A stretch of 5,592 nt of DNA from CAUUGB01 sp963544615 (GTDB taxonomy: Bacteria; Patescibacteriota; Microgenomatia; UBA1400; PJMF01), in contig CAUUGB010000034.1 in the NCBI GenBank assembly GCA_963544615.1, positions 1 to 5,592 on the forward strand, given 5' to 3'. A program made the position numbers and the translations under genes. Each line of letters starts with the position of its first letter. Position 1 is the stretch's first letter. Under the pieces are notes generated by a model, which was given only the letters and a program-made list of their open reading frames with translations, was not told the origin of the DNA and did no database searches. Positions 1 to 4,192 of this stretch are shown in pieces.

Positions 1-60
1 TTATTAACAAGTTTTATTTCCAAAATTTTATTCCCAAAAGTAGTGAGCTTATACATTCGC

Positions 61-89
61 TTGACAAGTGGGGAAAAAATGTTTATCTT
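61..89 (+). promoter_or_regulatory. Sigma70-type promoter of the pilin-like gene
   Basis: A perfect -35 TTGACA (61-66) is followed after 17 bp by TATCTT (84-89) as -10. The stretch 74-86 (AAAAAATGTTTAT) is identical to the spacer/-10 region of the H1-like gene promoter on the other strand, which supports this -10 assignment. The predicted start is near 96, leaving only about 6 nt before the ATG at 102 and no room for a Shine-Dalgarno sequence. TATACT at 91-96 is a better-looking hexamer, but it sits 24 bp from the -35. Confidence 0.6.
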
Positions 90-101
90 TTATACTCAGT
101 T

Positions 102-1325
102 ATGGATAAATTATCCACCAAATTAGACAAAGCCTGCATTCCTTCACCCCACTTTAGTAAAATTGCAGAAGTTTTCTCCAGTAGCCAAATAGATGAACAA
201 GAAGCCTTTTCGCCCCTGCTGGCACCCAGAAAAAAGACTACTCATGGGGGATTTTTTGCCAGTTTGCTTTTTCTGCTGTTAATCGGCACTGCTGCGGGCA
301 GTGGCTGGTATTTTGGTAAACAAGGCAGCTGGAGCCGCCAACCTCAAGCCCCACTTTTATCAACCACTCTTAATTTAGATAAGTCAACTGCTAGTGCCGC
401 TGCTCAATTTGTTAGTGAGCCAACCAATCCTCCAGTTATACCCATAAGTGACGAGGTGAAAGCTTATAATGCGGCTAATCTAGCACGCCTTATAGAAAAC
501 TATTTTACTTTTTTCAAAAAATATCCTTGGCAAAATGACCATCAACCCGGCCAAGCTGATGATGGTTACTTTTTGGTTGCTAGTAGCAAAAATCCCATTG
601 ACTGGCTTGATAAGTTAATCGATGACCAACATGGTTTAACTGCTACCCAAGCTGAGGAAATTAACTCTCAAGGAGAGTACACAATTTATAAAAGCAAAGG
701 ATTGCTTAAAGATGTTTTTGTGTGGGTATGCTTTTATCCCCAATCAAACGATTATATTCTAGAAGCAGCTACCAAATGCAATCGTAATAATCGCTTGGTA
801 CCTTTTGATGATGGTCAATTTATCCCTTGTCACACTCAAGATGGCAGAGTGCCAACTAAATTAAGTGGGATTAGCAATCTTTACTGTGTGGTTAATGATG
901 GCACTACTCCGCTCTTTAGTGCTGGAGATAAAATTTCTGCCCAAAGAAATCGCGACGCGCAAAGAAAAAGAGATATTTTAACTATTCAACAATCTCTAAT
1001 TGCCTACTTTCAGCATTATCAAAGTTACCCCAGTATGGAACAATATATTTACCCAGGCGACAACAATCTCACTCCAGATTATCTCGCCACTCTCCCTTTA
1101 CCTCCTCATCATCCTCAAGAAGAAGCTTACCTCTATCAACCAGAATGTAATTTAGAAAAACTACCTGAAAGCGATCAAGAAGTACTTAAATGTCACCATT
1201 ACAAATTGTGTACCAGTGCTCCTTTAGAACAAAAACATACTGGCAATGCCAGCAGCAACGACGAACAAATGCACTTTTGCCAGGGAAGAGAAAAATGTGA
1301 TTATTATTGTTTGAGTAATCCTTAA
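102..1325 (+). CDS. Membrane-anchored protein with two pilin-like modules
   Basis: 407-residue bitopic membrane protein of unknown role. Residues 1-49 are a polar, probably cytoplasmic tail; about 50-71 form one hydrophobic helix; the rest should lie outside the membrane. Residues 279-310 (RDAQRKRDILTIQQ...YFQHYQSYP) closely resemble the helix after the signal anchor in CPR type IV pilin-like proteins, and YLATLPLPP and a later YKLC...LE match the usual end of that fold. A weaker version at about 117-142 (YNAANLARLIENYF..FKKYPW) suggests a tandem duplication. There is no prepilin cleavage motif next to the membrane helix, and a linker of about 45 residues separates helix and first module, so this is not an ordinary pilin. 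Ten cysteines lie outside (4 and 6 per half), suggesting disulfides. The start at 102 is chosen because promoter elements end just upstream; no Shine-Dalgarno is present. Secretion or pilus assembly is possible but unproven. Confidence 0.85.
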   Translation: MDKLSTKLDKACIPSPHFSKIAEVFSSSQIDEQEAFSPLLAPRKKTTHGGFFASLLFLLLIGTAAGSGWYFGKQGSWSRQPQAPLLSTTLNLDKSTASAAAQFVSEPTNPPVIPISDEVKAYNAANLARLIENYFTFFKKYPWQNDHQPGQADDGYFLVASSKNPIDWLDKLIDDQHGLTATQAEEINSQGEYTIYKSKGLLKDVFVWVCFYPQSNDYILEAATKCNRNNRLVPFDDGQFIPCHTQDGRVPTKLSGISNLYCVVNDGTTPLFSAGDKISAQRNRDAQRKRDILTIQQSLIAYFQHYQSYPSMEQYIYPGDNNLTPDYLATLPLPPHHPQEEAYLYQPECNLEKLPESDQEVLKCHHYKLCTSAPLEQKHTGNASSNDEQMHFCQGREKCDYYCLSNP

Positions 1326-2149
1326 GTTTTATCCAAAAAATCATTCAGACGAGAAAAAATATAACCTCCCAGCAGGGAAAAGCAAAAAATTATCGCTAAA
1401 ATTACTCCTTGATTGTTGAGAGGAAATTTGGGCCAAATTTTCCATAAGCAGGCAAAAGTTAAACCAAAAAAAAAGTAATAAATACTAGTACGGCAACACT
1501 CTAAAAATCGCTGCACCAGCTTAGCTCCCAAAAGAACCGCCAATAAATAACCGCCACCTAAAGTTAAAAACTGTGGTAAATAGTTTTTAAAATCTGCTAC
1601 TGCTGCTAAAAGCGGGGTAAAAATGCCCGCCCCAATTAAAAGCAAACTGGCGCTAAATCCTGGCACTATTCCACCAATCCCAAACACTAGACCGCTAAAA
1701 AAAGCTGCCATGATACTTAAGGGTTGAGATAATGGTGTCGATTGAGCAGCTATCATAGCATCCACTCCCACATACAAAACAAAGCCTAGCACTGCCAAAC
1801 ACAAATGTGACAATTTTACCTGATTGCTCATAGAGCGATAATAAAGATCAGGCAGTAAACCCATCACCAAACCTAAAATCACCACCAGTAGATATACTTG
1901 CCAAGATTGTTGCAACCACAAACGTGTCACCAGCGACAGTAAACCTGTCCAACCAATCACAGCGCCTAATGCCAGCGGCAACCAAAAGCGCCAGCGCTTT
2001 CTCCCCAGTTGCCAAGGATGAGCAATAATGGCAATCAGTGGTTCATAAACTCCCAAACTAACTGCCAATACAGTGCCTAAAGCACCTGGTATCACCCCAG
2101 CTATCCCTAAAATAAGTCCTGAAAAAAACAATACTAATACTTCTTGCAC
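1322..2149 (-). CDS. popT: DUF368-family (PopT-type) polyprenyl-phosphate transporter
   Basis: 275-residue polytopic inner-membrane protein with about eight or nine hydrophobic helices. The DUF368 hallmark occurs twice as an internal repeat: GVIPGALGT...GVYEPLIA at about residues 18-40, and GIVPGFSAS...GIFTPLLAA at about 160-183, each with a Pro-Gly pair (P21-G22, P163-G164). DUF368 proteins are reported to return undecaprenyl phosphate from the outer to the inner leaflet, recycling the carrier for peptidoglycan and surface polysaccharides; applying that here is inference from family membership. The start is GTG at 2149: an in-frame TAG lies 6 nt upstream, and an extended -10 sits 6 nt away, placing the transcription start on the GTG. 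AGGGG abuts the start too closely to be a normal ribosome binding site. The gene converges on the pilin-like gene with interlocked stops and diverges from the META gene. Family call is firm, function moderately sure. Confidence 0.88.
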   Translation of the reverse strand: MQEVLVLFFSGLILGIAGVIPGALGTVLAVSLGVYEPLIAIIAHPWQLGRKRWRFWLPLALGAVIGWTGLLSLVTRLWLQQSWQVYLLVVILGLVMGLLPDLYYRSMSNQVKLSHLCLAVLGFVLYVGVDAMIAAQSTPLSQPLSIMAAFFSGLVFGIGGIVPGFSASLLLIGAGIFTPLLAAVADFKNYLPQFLTLGGGYLLAVLLGAKLVQRFLECCRTSIYYFFFGLTFACLWKIWPKFPLNNQGVILAIIFCFSLLGGYIFSRLNDFLDKT

Positions 2150-2155
2150 CCCCTA

Positions 2156-2164
2156 ATCATATCA
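2156..2164 (-). promoter_or_regulatory. Extended -10 promoter of the DUF368 gene, leaderless
   Basis: On the minus strand, TGA precedes TATGAT (2156-2161), giving an extended -10 of form TGn-TATGAT. No good -35 is found at 16-18 bp, which is typical of extended -10 promoters. Seven bases from the end of the hexamer is exactly 2149, the first base of the GTG start codon, so the mRNA is predicted to have no 5' leader. Confidence 0.5.
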
Positions 2165-2197
2165 TAAAGTTTATCAATATCACTCACTGTAAAAAAT

Positions 2198-2227
2198 TTG
2201 ACAGACAAATTAATTATCAGTTATAAT
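2198..2227 (+). promoter_or_regulatory. Consensus sigma70 promoter of the META gene, leaderless
   Basis: A perfect -35 TTGACA (2198-2203) and a perfect -10 TATAAT (2222-2227) are separated by 18 bp. The expected start is about 2234, and the ATG begins at 2236, so the leader is 0-2 nt and contains no Shine-Dalgarno. It shares an 86-bp region with the divergent DUF368 promoter. Confidence 0.8.
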
Positions 2228-2235
2228 CGCTGTCT

Positions 2236-3075
2236 ATGAAAAAAAATCAAGAGCAACCAGCTCACCAAACCACCAATACCACTAAAATAGTCGCTATTAT
2301 TGCTGTTATAGTAGTAGGGATTATTTTTTTTGTCATTGTTAATCAACAATCCTCATCTCGCCAAACGGCCAATAAATTTCCCTCCGCCACTCCTCTCACT
2401 TCCCTGGATGCTCAAGTAAAAGAGCCAAGTCAACAAAACGTTGCTGGTCAATACGCGGCTAGTTTAAGCACTACTACTGGCGAATATAAAATTACTCTTA
2501 ATCTAGAAAGTAGCGGGACTGCTAGTTTAACAGAAAAGTTCAGCGTCAATGACATTTCTACGCAAACTGGTAGTTGGCAGATAAGCAAAAATGGCGAAGT
2601 GCAAGTAAGTATCGGTCAGCAAGTAAACTTAAAATTTAGCTATACCAGTGTGCCAGCCACCCTGCAATACCAAGTTGAAGGCAATTCGTATTGGCAAGAA
2701 GCAATTACCTTAGTTAAGCAAGAAAGTTTGCAAAGTTGCCAATGGCGCTGGCAACACACCCAAACTAGTCAAGGAGCTCAAATTACTCCCAAACAAAAAG
2801 ACGCTTTCAAAATTAGTTTTAATGCCAATGGCGGCTTGTATATTCAAACTGATTGCAATACTGGTAGTAGTACTTATACCATAATTGATCAGCGCATTGA
2901 TATTCATCCCATTGCCACTACCTTAAGGTATTGTCCAGACACACAGGAGAGCGAATTTTTATCTCAGCTGCAAATGGCAGAAGATTTCAAACTCAGTAAT
3001 AATACTCTGCAATTACACTTAAAAGACAAAAGCACCATGGTATTTAGTGCCGTTTTAATACCAGAGACTAATTAA
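2236..3075 (+). CDS. Anchored NlpE-like plus META-domain exported protein
   Basis: 279-residue envelope protein. A short basic, polar N-terminus is followed by one hydrophobic helix (about residues 17-36) without a lipobox cysteine, so it is probably an uncleaved membrane anchor, and then by a Ser/Thr/Gln-rich linker to about 68. Residues about 69-161 (GQYAASL...ITLNLESSGTASLTEKF...GSWQIS) resemble the NlpE N-terminal barrel. Residues about 167-272 match the META/HslJ domain: W170/W172, ISFNANGG, DCN at 206-208, a T.RYC motif ending at C233, and a terminal L.L.....MVF strand. META and NlpE-type domains occur in envelope-stress and heat-shock associated proteins; no enzymatic activity is established for META. 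The ATG lies 8 nt after a perfect -10, and the gene ends in a strong terminator, so it appears monocistronic. The META call is firm; the NlpE-like call rests on strand pattern and is weaker. Confidence 0.87.
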   Translation: MKKNQEQPAHQTTNTTKIVAIIAVIVVGIIFFVIVNQQSSSRQTANKFPSATPLTSLDAQVKEPSQQNVAGQYAASLSTTTGEYKITLNLESSGTASLTEKFSVNDISTQTGSWQISKNGEVQVSIGQQVNLKFSYTSVPATLQYQVEGNSYWQEAITLVKQESLQSCQWRWQHTQTSQGAQITPKQKDAFKISFNANGGLYIQTDCNTGSSTYTIIDQRIDIHPIATTLRYCPDTQESEFLSQLQMAEDFKLSNNTLQLHLKDKSTMVFSAVLIPETN

Positions 3076-3094
3076 AACACTACTGTAGTCAAAC

Positions 3095-3122
3095 AAAACC
3101 ACCTATTAGTGGGTGGTTTTTT
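3095..3122 (+). terminator. Rho-independent terminator of the META gene
   Basis: AAAACCACC (3095-3103) pairs perfectly with GGTGGTTTT (3112-3120) around an 8-nt loop, and the T tract runs on to 3122. It begins 20 nt after the TAA stop of the META gene. The A-rich 5' arm could also give weak termination on the minus strand. Confidence 0.88.
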
Positions 3123-3151
3123 ATTGCTTGGCTCAATGGAGTCAAATTAAA

Positions 3152-3233
3152 ACAAATAAACATCCTCGCGCCAAACGCGGGGTTTTCTGTATACAAATAA
3201 ACATCCCCGCGTCAAACGCGGGGTTTTTCACAT
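3152..3233. repeat. Two 41-bp direct repeats, each with a GC-rich hairpin
   Basis: Two adjacent units with a period of 41 bp begin at 3152 and 3193 with ACAAATAAACATCC. Each carries a hairpin: 3164-3182 (CCTCGCG/CGCGGGG, one G-T wobble, loop CCAAA) and 3205-3223 (CCCCGCG/CGCGGGG, loop TCAAA), followed on the plus strand by TTTT or TTTTT. They therefore look like plus-strand terminators, but the only upstream plus gene already has one. The non-hairpin part of the unit (TTTTCTGTATACAAATAA) is also conserved, so the whole unit, not just the stem, was duplicated. A third copy lies beyond the insertion element at 3860-3894. Confidence 0.85.
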
Positions 3234-3235
3234 GC

Positions 3236-3246
3236 GGGCATAGCCC
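3236..3246. repeat. Right-end subterminal hairpin of the IS
   Basis: GGGC and GCCC flank ATA in a short perfect palindrome located 41 bp beyond the tnpA stop codon. Its tip matches that of the hairpin at the opposite end of the element, consistent with TnpA recognition. A second hairpin, TACGTGT/ACACGTA with loop GCA, lies between it and tnpA at 3260-3276. Confidence 0.5.
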
Positions 3247-3259
3247 TTACTCCTCGCAG

Positions 3260-3276
3260 TACGTGTGCAACACGTA
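3260..3276. repeat. Hairpin in the IS 3' untranslated region
   Basis: TACGTGT (3260-3266) and ACACGTA (3270-3276) are perfect inverted arms around GCA, 11 bp after the tnpA stop. Neither strand has a following T tract, so it is not a classic terminator. It may be part of the IS end structure or stabilise the tnpA transcript. Confidence 0.5.
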
Positions 3277-3286
3277 ATGGTAGCTG

Positions 3287-3763
3287 TCATCTGCGTGCAG
3301 TATGTTTTGTTTTCCTCTTTTTTATTAAATCTGGCATACTTAATTGCGTTCCAAATTTATCTTCTTCAAGCTGTTGTTTGATATACTCCGCAATTCTACC
3401 TTCATTTTTTCCTACAGTGTCAACATAATATCCCTTACACCAGAACTCTCTATTTCTATATTTGTATTTAAGTTCTGGGAATTGCTCGTATATCATGGTG
3501 GTACTTTTTCCTTTCAGATATCCCATGAAACTAGAGACTGCCATCTTTGGTGGTATTGCTAAAAGCATGTGTATGTGGTTAGGACATAGTTCAGCTTCTA
3601 ATATTTTTATTCCTTTCCATTCACACAATTGTCTGAGAATTTTTCCAACCGCTGTCTTTTTAACACCATAAAACACCTGTCTTCTAAATTTTGGAGCAAA
3701 CACTATATGATATTTGCAATTCCACTTCGAATGAGATAAACTATCTATATCAGATAAACCCAT
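3287..3763 (-). CDS. tnpA: IS200-type Y1 HUH transposase TnpA
   Basis: 158-residue single-strand transposase, the usual length for IS200 TnpA (about 150). The family pattern is complete: WNCKYHIVFAPKFRRQVFY at 14-32, the metal-binding HUH motif H63-I64-H65 in CPNHIHMLL, FMGYLKGKS at 79-87, YRNREFWCKGYYVDTVGKN at 102-120, and the catalytic Y127 with Q131 in EYIKQQ. Known members cut and join single-stranded DNA at the element ends through a 5'-phosphotyrosine, acting as dimers. All catalytic residues are present, so it is probably active. The C-terminus (KKRKTKHTARR) is a basic tail of its own. The start at 3763 has a good Shine-Dalgarno (AAGGA, 3769-3773) 5 nt upstream, unlike most genes here. 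From memory it resembles enterobacterial IS200 TnpA strikingly well, suggesting horizontal spread. The stop is TGA. Confidence 0.96.
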   Translation of the reverse strand: MGLSDIDSLSHSKWNCKYHIVFAPKFRRQVFYGVKKTAVGKILRQLCEWKGIKILEAELCPNHIHMLLAIPPKMAVSSFMGYLKGKSTTMIYEQFPELKYKYRNREFWCKGYYVDTVGKNEGRIAEYIKQQLEEDKFGTQLSMPDLIKKRKTKHTARR

Positions 3764-3787
3764 ACTAATCCTTCTTTGTTAGTTTAA

Positions 3788-3807
3788 TTGCAGCTTCCAG
3801 ACCGCAA
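3788..3807 (-). promoter_or_regulatory. Possible leader hairpin upstream of tnpA
   Basis: On the minus strand TTGCGG and CTGCAA pair (five Watson-Crick pairs and one G-U) around an 8-nt loop, between the promoter and the ribosome binding site. IS200 of enterobacteria is known to limit transposase expression with leader structures. A similar role here is inference, and the predicted transcript start (about 3805) cuts into the first arm. Confidence 0.3.
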
Positions 3808-3811
3808 CTTA

Positions 3812-3840
3812 AGTCTAACATCTAGGGGATTTTTGGTCAA
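3812..3840 (-). promoter_or_regulatory. Likely tnpA promoter inside the IS left end
   Basis: On the minus strand TTGACC (3835-3840) and TAGACT (3812-3817) are 17 bp apart, matching the consensus at 5/6 and 4/6 positions. The predicted start is near 3805, giving a leader of about 42 nt. The -35 overlaps the foot of the left-end hairpin. Confidence 0.45.
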
Positions 3841-3853
3841 ACGCATAGCGTTT
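3839..3853. repeat. Left-end subterminal hairpin of the IS
   Basis: AAACGC (3839-3844) and GCGTTT (3848-3853) pair perfectly around ATA. Allowing one bulged base, the pairing extends to TCAA/TTGA. It lies 75 bp upstream of the tnpA start and has the same tip as the hairpin at 3236-3246. Confidence 0.55.
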
Positions 3854-3859
3854 ATTGAA

Positions 3860-3894
3860 CCCCGCGTCAAACGCGGGGTTTTCTGTATACAATA
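3860..3894. repeat. Third copy of the GC-hairpin repeat, right of the IS
   Basis: The hairpin at 3860-3878 (CCCCGCG, loop TCAAA, CGCGGGG) is identical to the one at 3205-3223. It is followed by TTTTCTGTATACAATAAA, which matches the linker after the first copy at 3183-3200 except for one missing A. The repeat array therefore continues on both sides of the insertion element. Confidence 0.85.
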
Positions 3895-3918
3895 AAAACC
3901 CCGCTTTAAGCGGGGTTT
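3893..3918 (-). terminator. Rho-independent terminator of the H1-like gene
   Basis: AAACCCCGC (3896-3904) pairs perfectly with GCGGGGTTT (3910-3918). Read on the minus strand, the stem ends in TTTTTATT, and it starts 20 nt after the H1-like stop codon. Its CCCCGC/GCGGGG stem resembles the neighbouring repeat hairpins, but its loop and T-tail orientation differ. Confidence 0.82.
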
Positions 3919-3938
3919 AAGAAATCAAACAACCAAAA

Positions 3939-4076
3939 TTATTTGCGTTTTTTGGCAGTTTTTTTGACCGCTTTTTTAGCAGTTTTCTTAGCCGCTTTTT
4001 TAACTACTGCTTTAGCTTTAGTGGCTTTTTTCTTACTGGCTGCGGTCTTGCGTTTTACAACCTTTTTTGTTGCCAT
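3939..4076 (-). CDS. Histone H1-like lysine/alanine-rich basic protein, 45 residues
   Basis: Short gene of 45 codons plus TAA. The protein begins MATKKVVKRK and contains 20 lysines, 2 arginines, 11 alanines and no acidic residue. From residue 26 it is built of five tetrads KKAA, KKTA, KKAV, KKTA, KKRK. This composition is that of the disordered C-terminal tail of histone H1 and of bacterial H1-like proteins (chlamydial Hc1/Hc2, AlgP-type tails), so non-specific DNA or RNA binding and compaction of the nucleoid is the likely role. Evidence that it is real: start codon preceded by AAAGGTGAG, a promoter TTGTTT-17-TATAAT, a leader of about 26 nt, and a dedicated terminator. The hydrophobic plus-strand frame over the same bases is its mirror image. 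A ribosome-associated basic peptide is an alternative. Confidence 0.85.
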   Translation of the reverse strand: MATKKVVKRKTAASKKKATKAKAVVKKAAKKTAKKAVKKTAKKRK

Positions 4077-4085
4077 CTCACCTTT
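4077..4085 (-). promoter_or_regulatory. Ribosome binding site of the H1-like gene
   Basis: AAAGGTGAG directly precedes the ATG at 4076; the AAAGG core is 4 nt from it. It decides this start and contrasts with the genes here that have no Shine-Dalgarno. Confidence 0.65.
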
Positions 4086-4108
4086 CTGGCTAGTTTATAG
4101 TAAAAATC

Positions 4109-4137
4109 ATTATAAACATTTTTTGTAAAGAAAACAA
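4109..4137 (-). promoter_or_regulatory. Sigma70-type promoter of the H1-like gene
   Basis: On the minus strand TTGTTT (4132-4137) and a perfect TATAAT (4109-4114) are separated by 17 bp. The predicted start is near 4102. The spacer/-10 shares the 13-mer AAAAAATGTTTAT with the promoter at 61-89. Confidence 0.68.
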
Positions 4138-4162
4138 GTATTTTTTTGTACAAAAAACACTT
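4136..4162. repeat. AT-rich dyad between the Lon-like and H1-like genes
   Basis: The core TTTTTTGTACAAAAAA (4142-4157) is a perfect 16-bp palindrome. With a loop of TGTAC, the flanks AAGT/ACTT add further pairs, making an 11-bp AT-rich stem in RNA. It lies 30 bp after the Lon-like stop and touches the -35 of the H1-like promoter, so it may be a weak terminator, an operator, or both. The only other base-pairing signal in this gap is the promoter itself. Confidence 0.45.
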
Positions 4163-4192
4163 TTAGATAAAATTTTCAGATAAGCAAAAAAA

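Larger units (their letters stand above)
3231..3856 (-). mobile_element. IS200-type insertion sequence (IS200/IS605 family, tnpA only)
   Basis: About 625 bp, with one Y1 HUH transposase and no tnpB. Boundaries are inferred, good to about 10 bp: at each side the sequence leaves the surrounding hairpin-repeat consensus just inside 3231 and 3856. Each end has a small hairpin with the same CATAGC-containing tip on the plus strand: GGGC-ATA-GCCC (3236-3246, 3' end of the element) and AAACGC-ATA-GCGTTT (3839-3853, 5' end). Subterminal hairpins at both ends are how this family marks its ends for single-strand transposition. The element has no terminal inverted repeats and no target duplication, as expected for the family. 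It looks intact and may be mobile. Confidence 0.75.

Noticed and set aside
103..119. Replication origin suggested by DnaA-box-like TTATCCACC
   Set aside because: There is only one imperfect pair, inside a coding sequence, with no cluster and no dnaA or dnaN nearby.
2710..2907. Minus-strand frame inside the META gene
   Set aside because: It is a shadow of a well-supported domain on the opposite strand and lacks a start signal.
3231..3290. Recoding of TGA (CPR code 25) because the frame after the tnpA stop stays open
   Set aside because: The other complete genes end at normal stops without internal TGA, and the transposase already has full family length at this TGA.
3231..3300. Omega-RNA or TnpB remnant at the IS right end
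   Set aside because: There is no tnpB sequence, and the region is only about 56 bp of end hairpins; IS200-group elements normally lack tnpB.
3344..3671. Plus-strand frames across tnpA
   Set aside because: They are antisense to a complete transposase with all catalytic motifs. An antisense regulatory RNA is known for some IS200 elements, but I see no clear plus-strand promoter to support one.
3152..3894. CRISPR-like array
   Set aside because: Only three copies exist, the 'spacers' are the same sequence each time, the repeat is a terminator-like hairpin, and no cas gene is present.
3943..4128. Plus-strand hydrophobic 61-residue frame
   Set aside because: It is the mirror of the lysine/alanine codons of the H1-like gene, extends into that gene's promoter, and has no promoter or ribosome binding site of its own.
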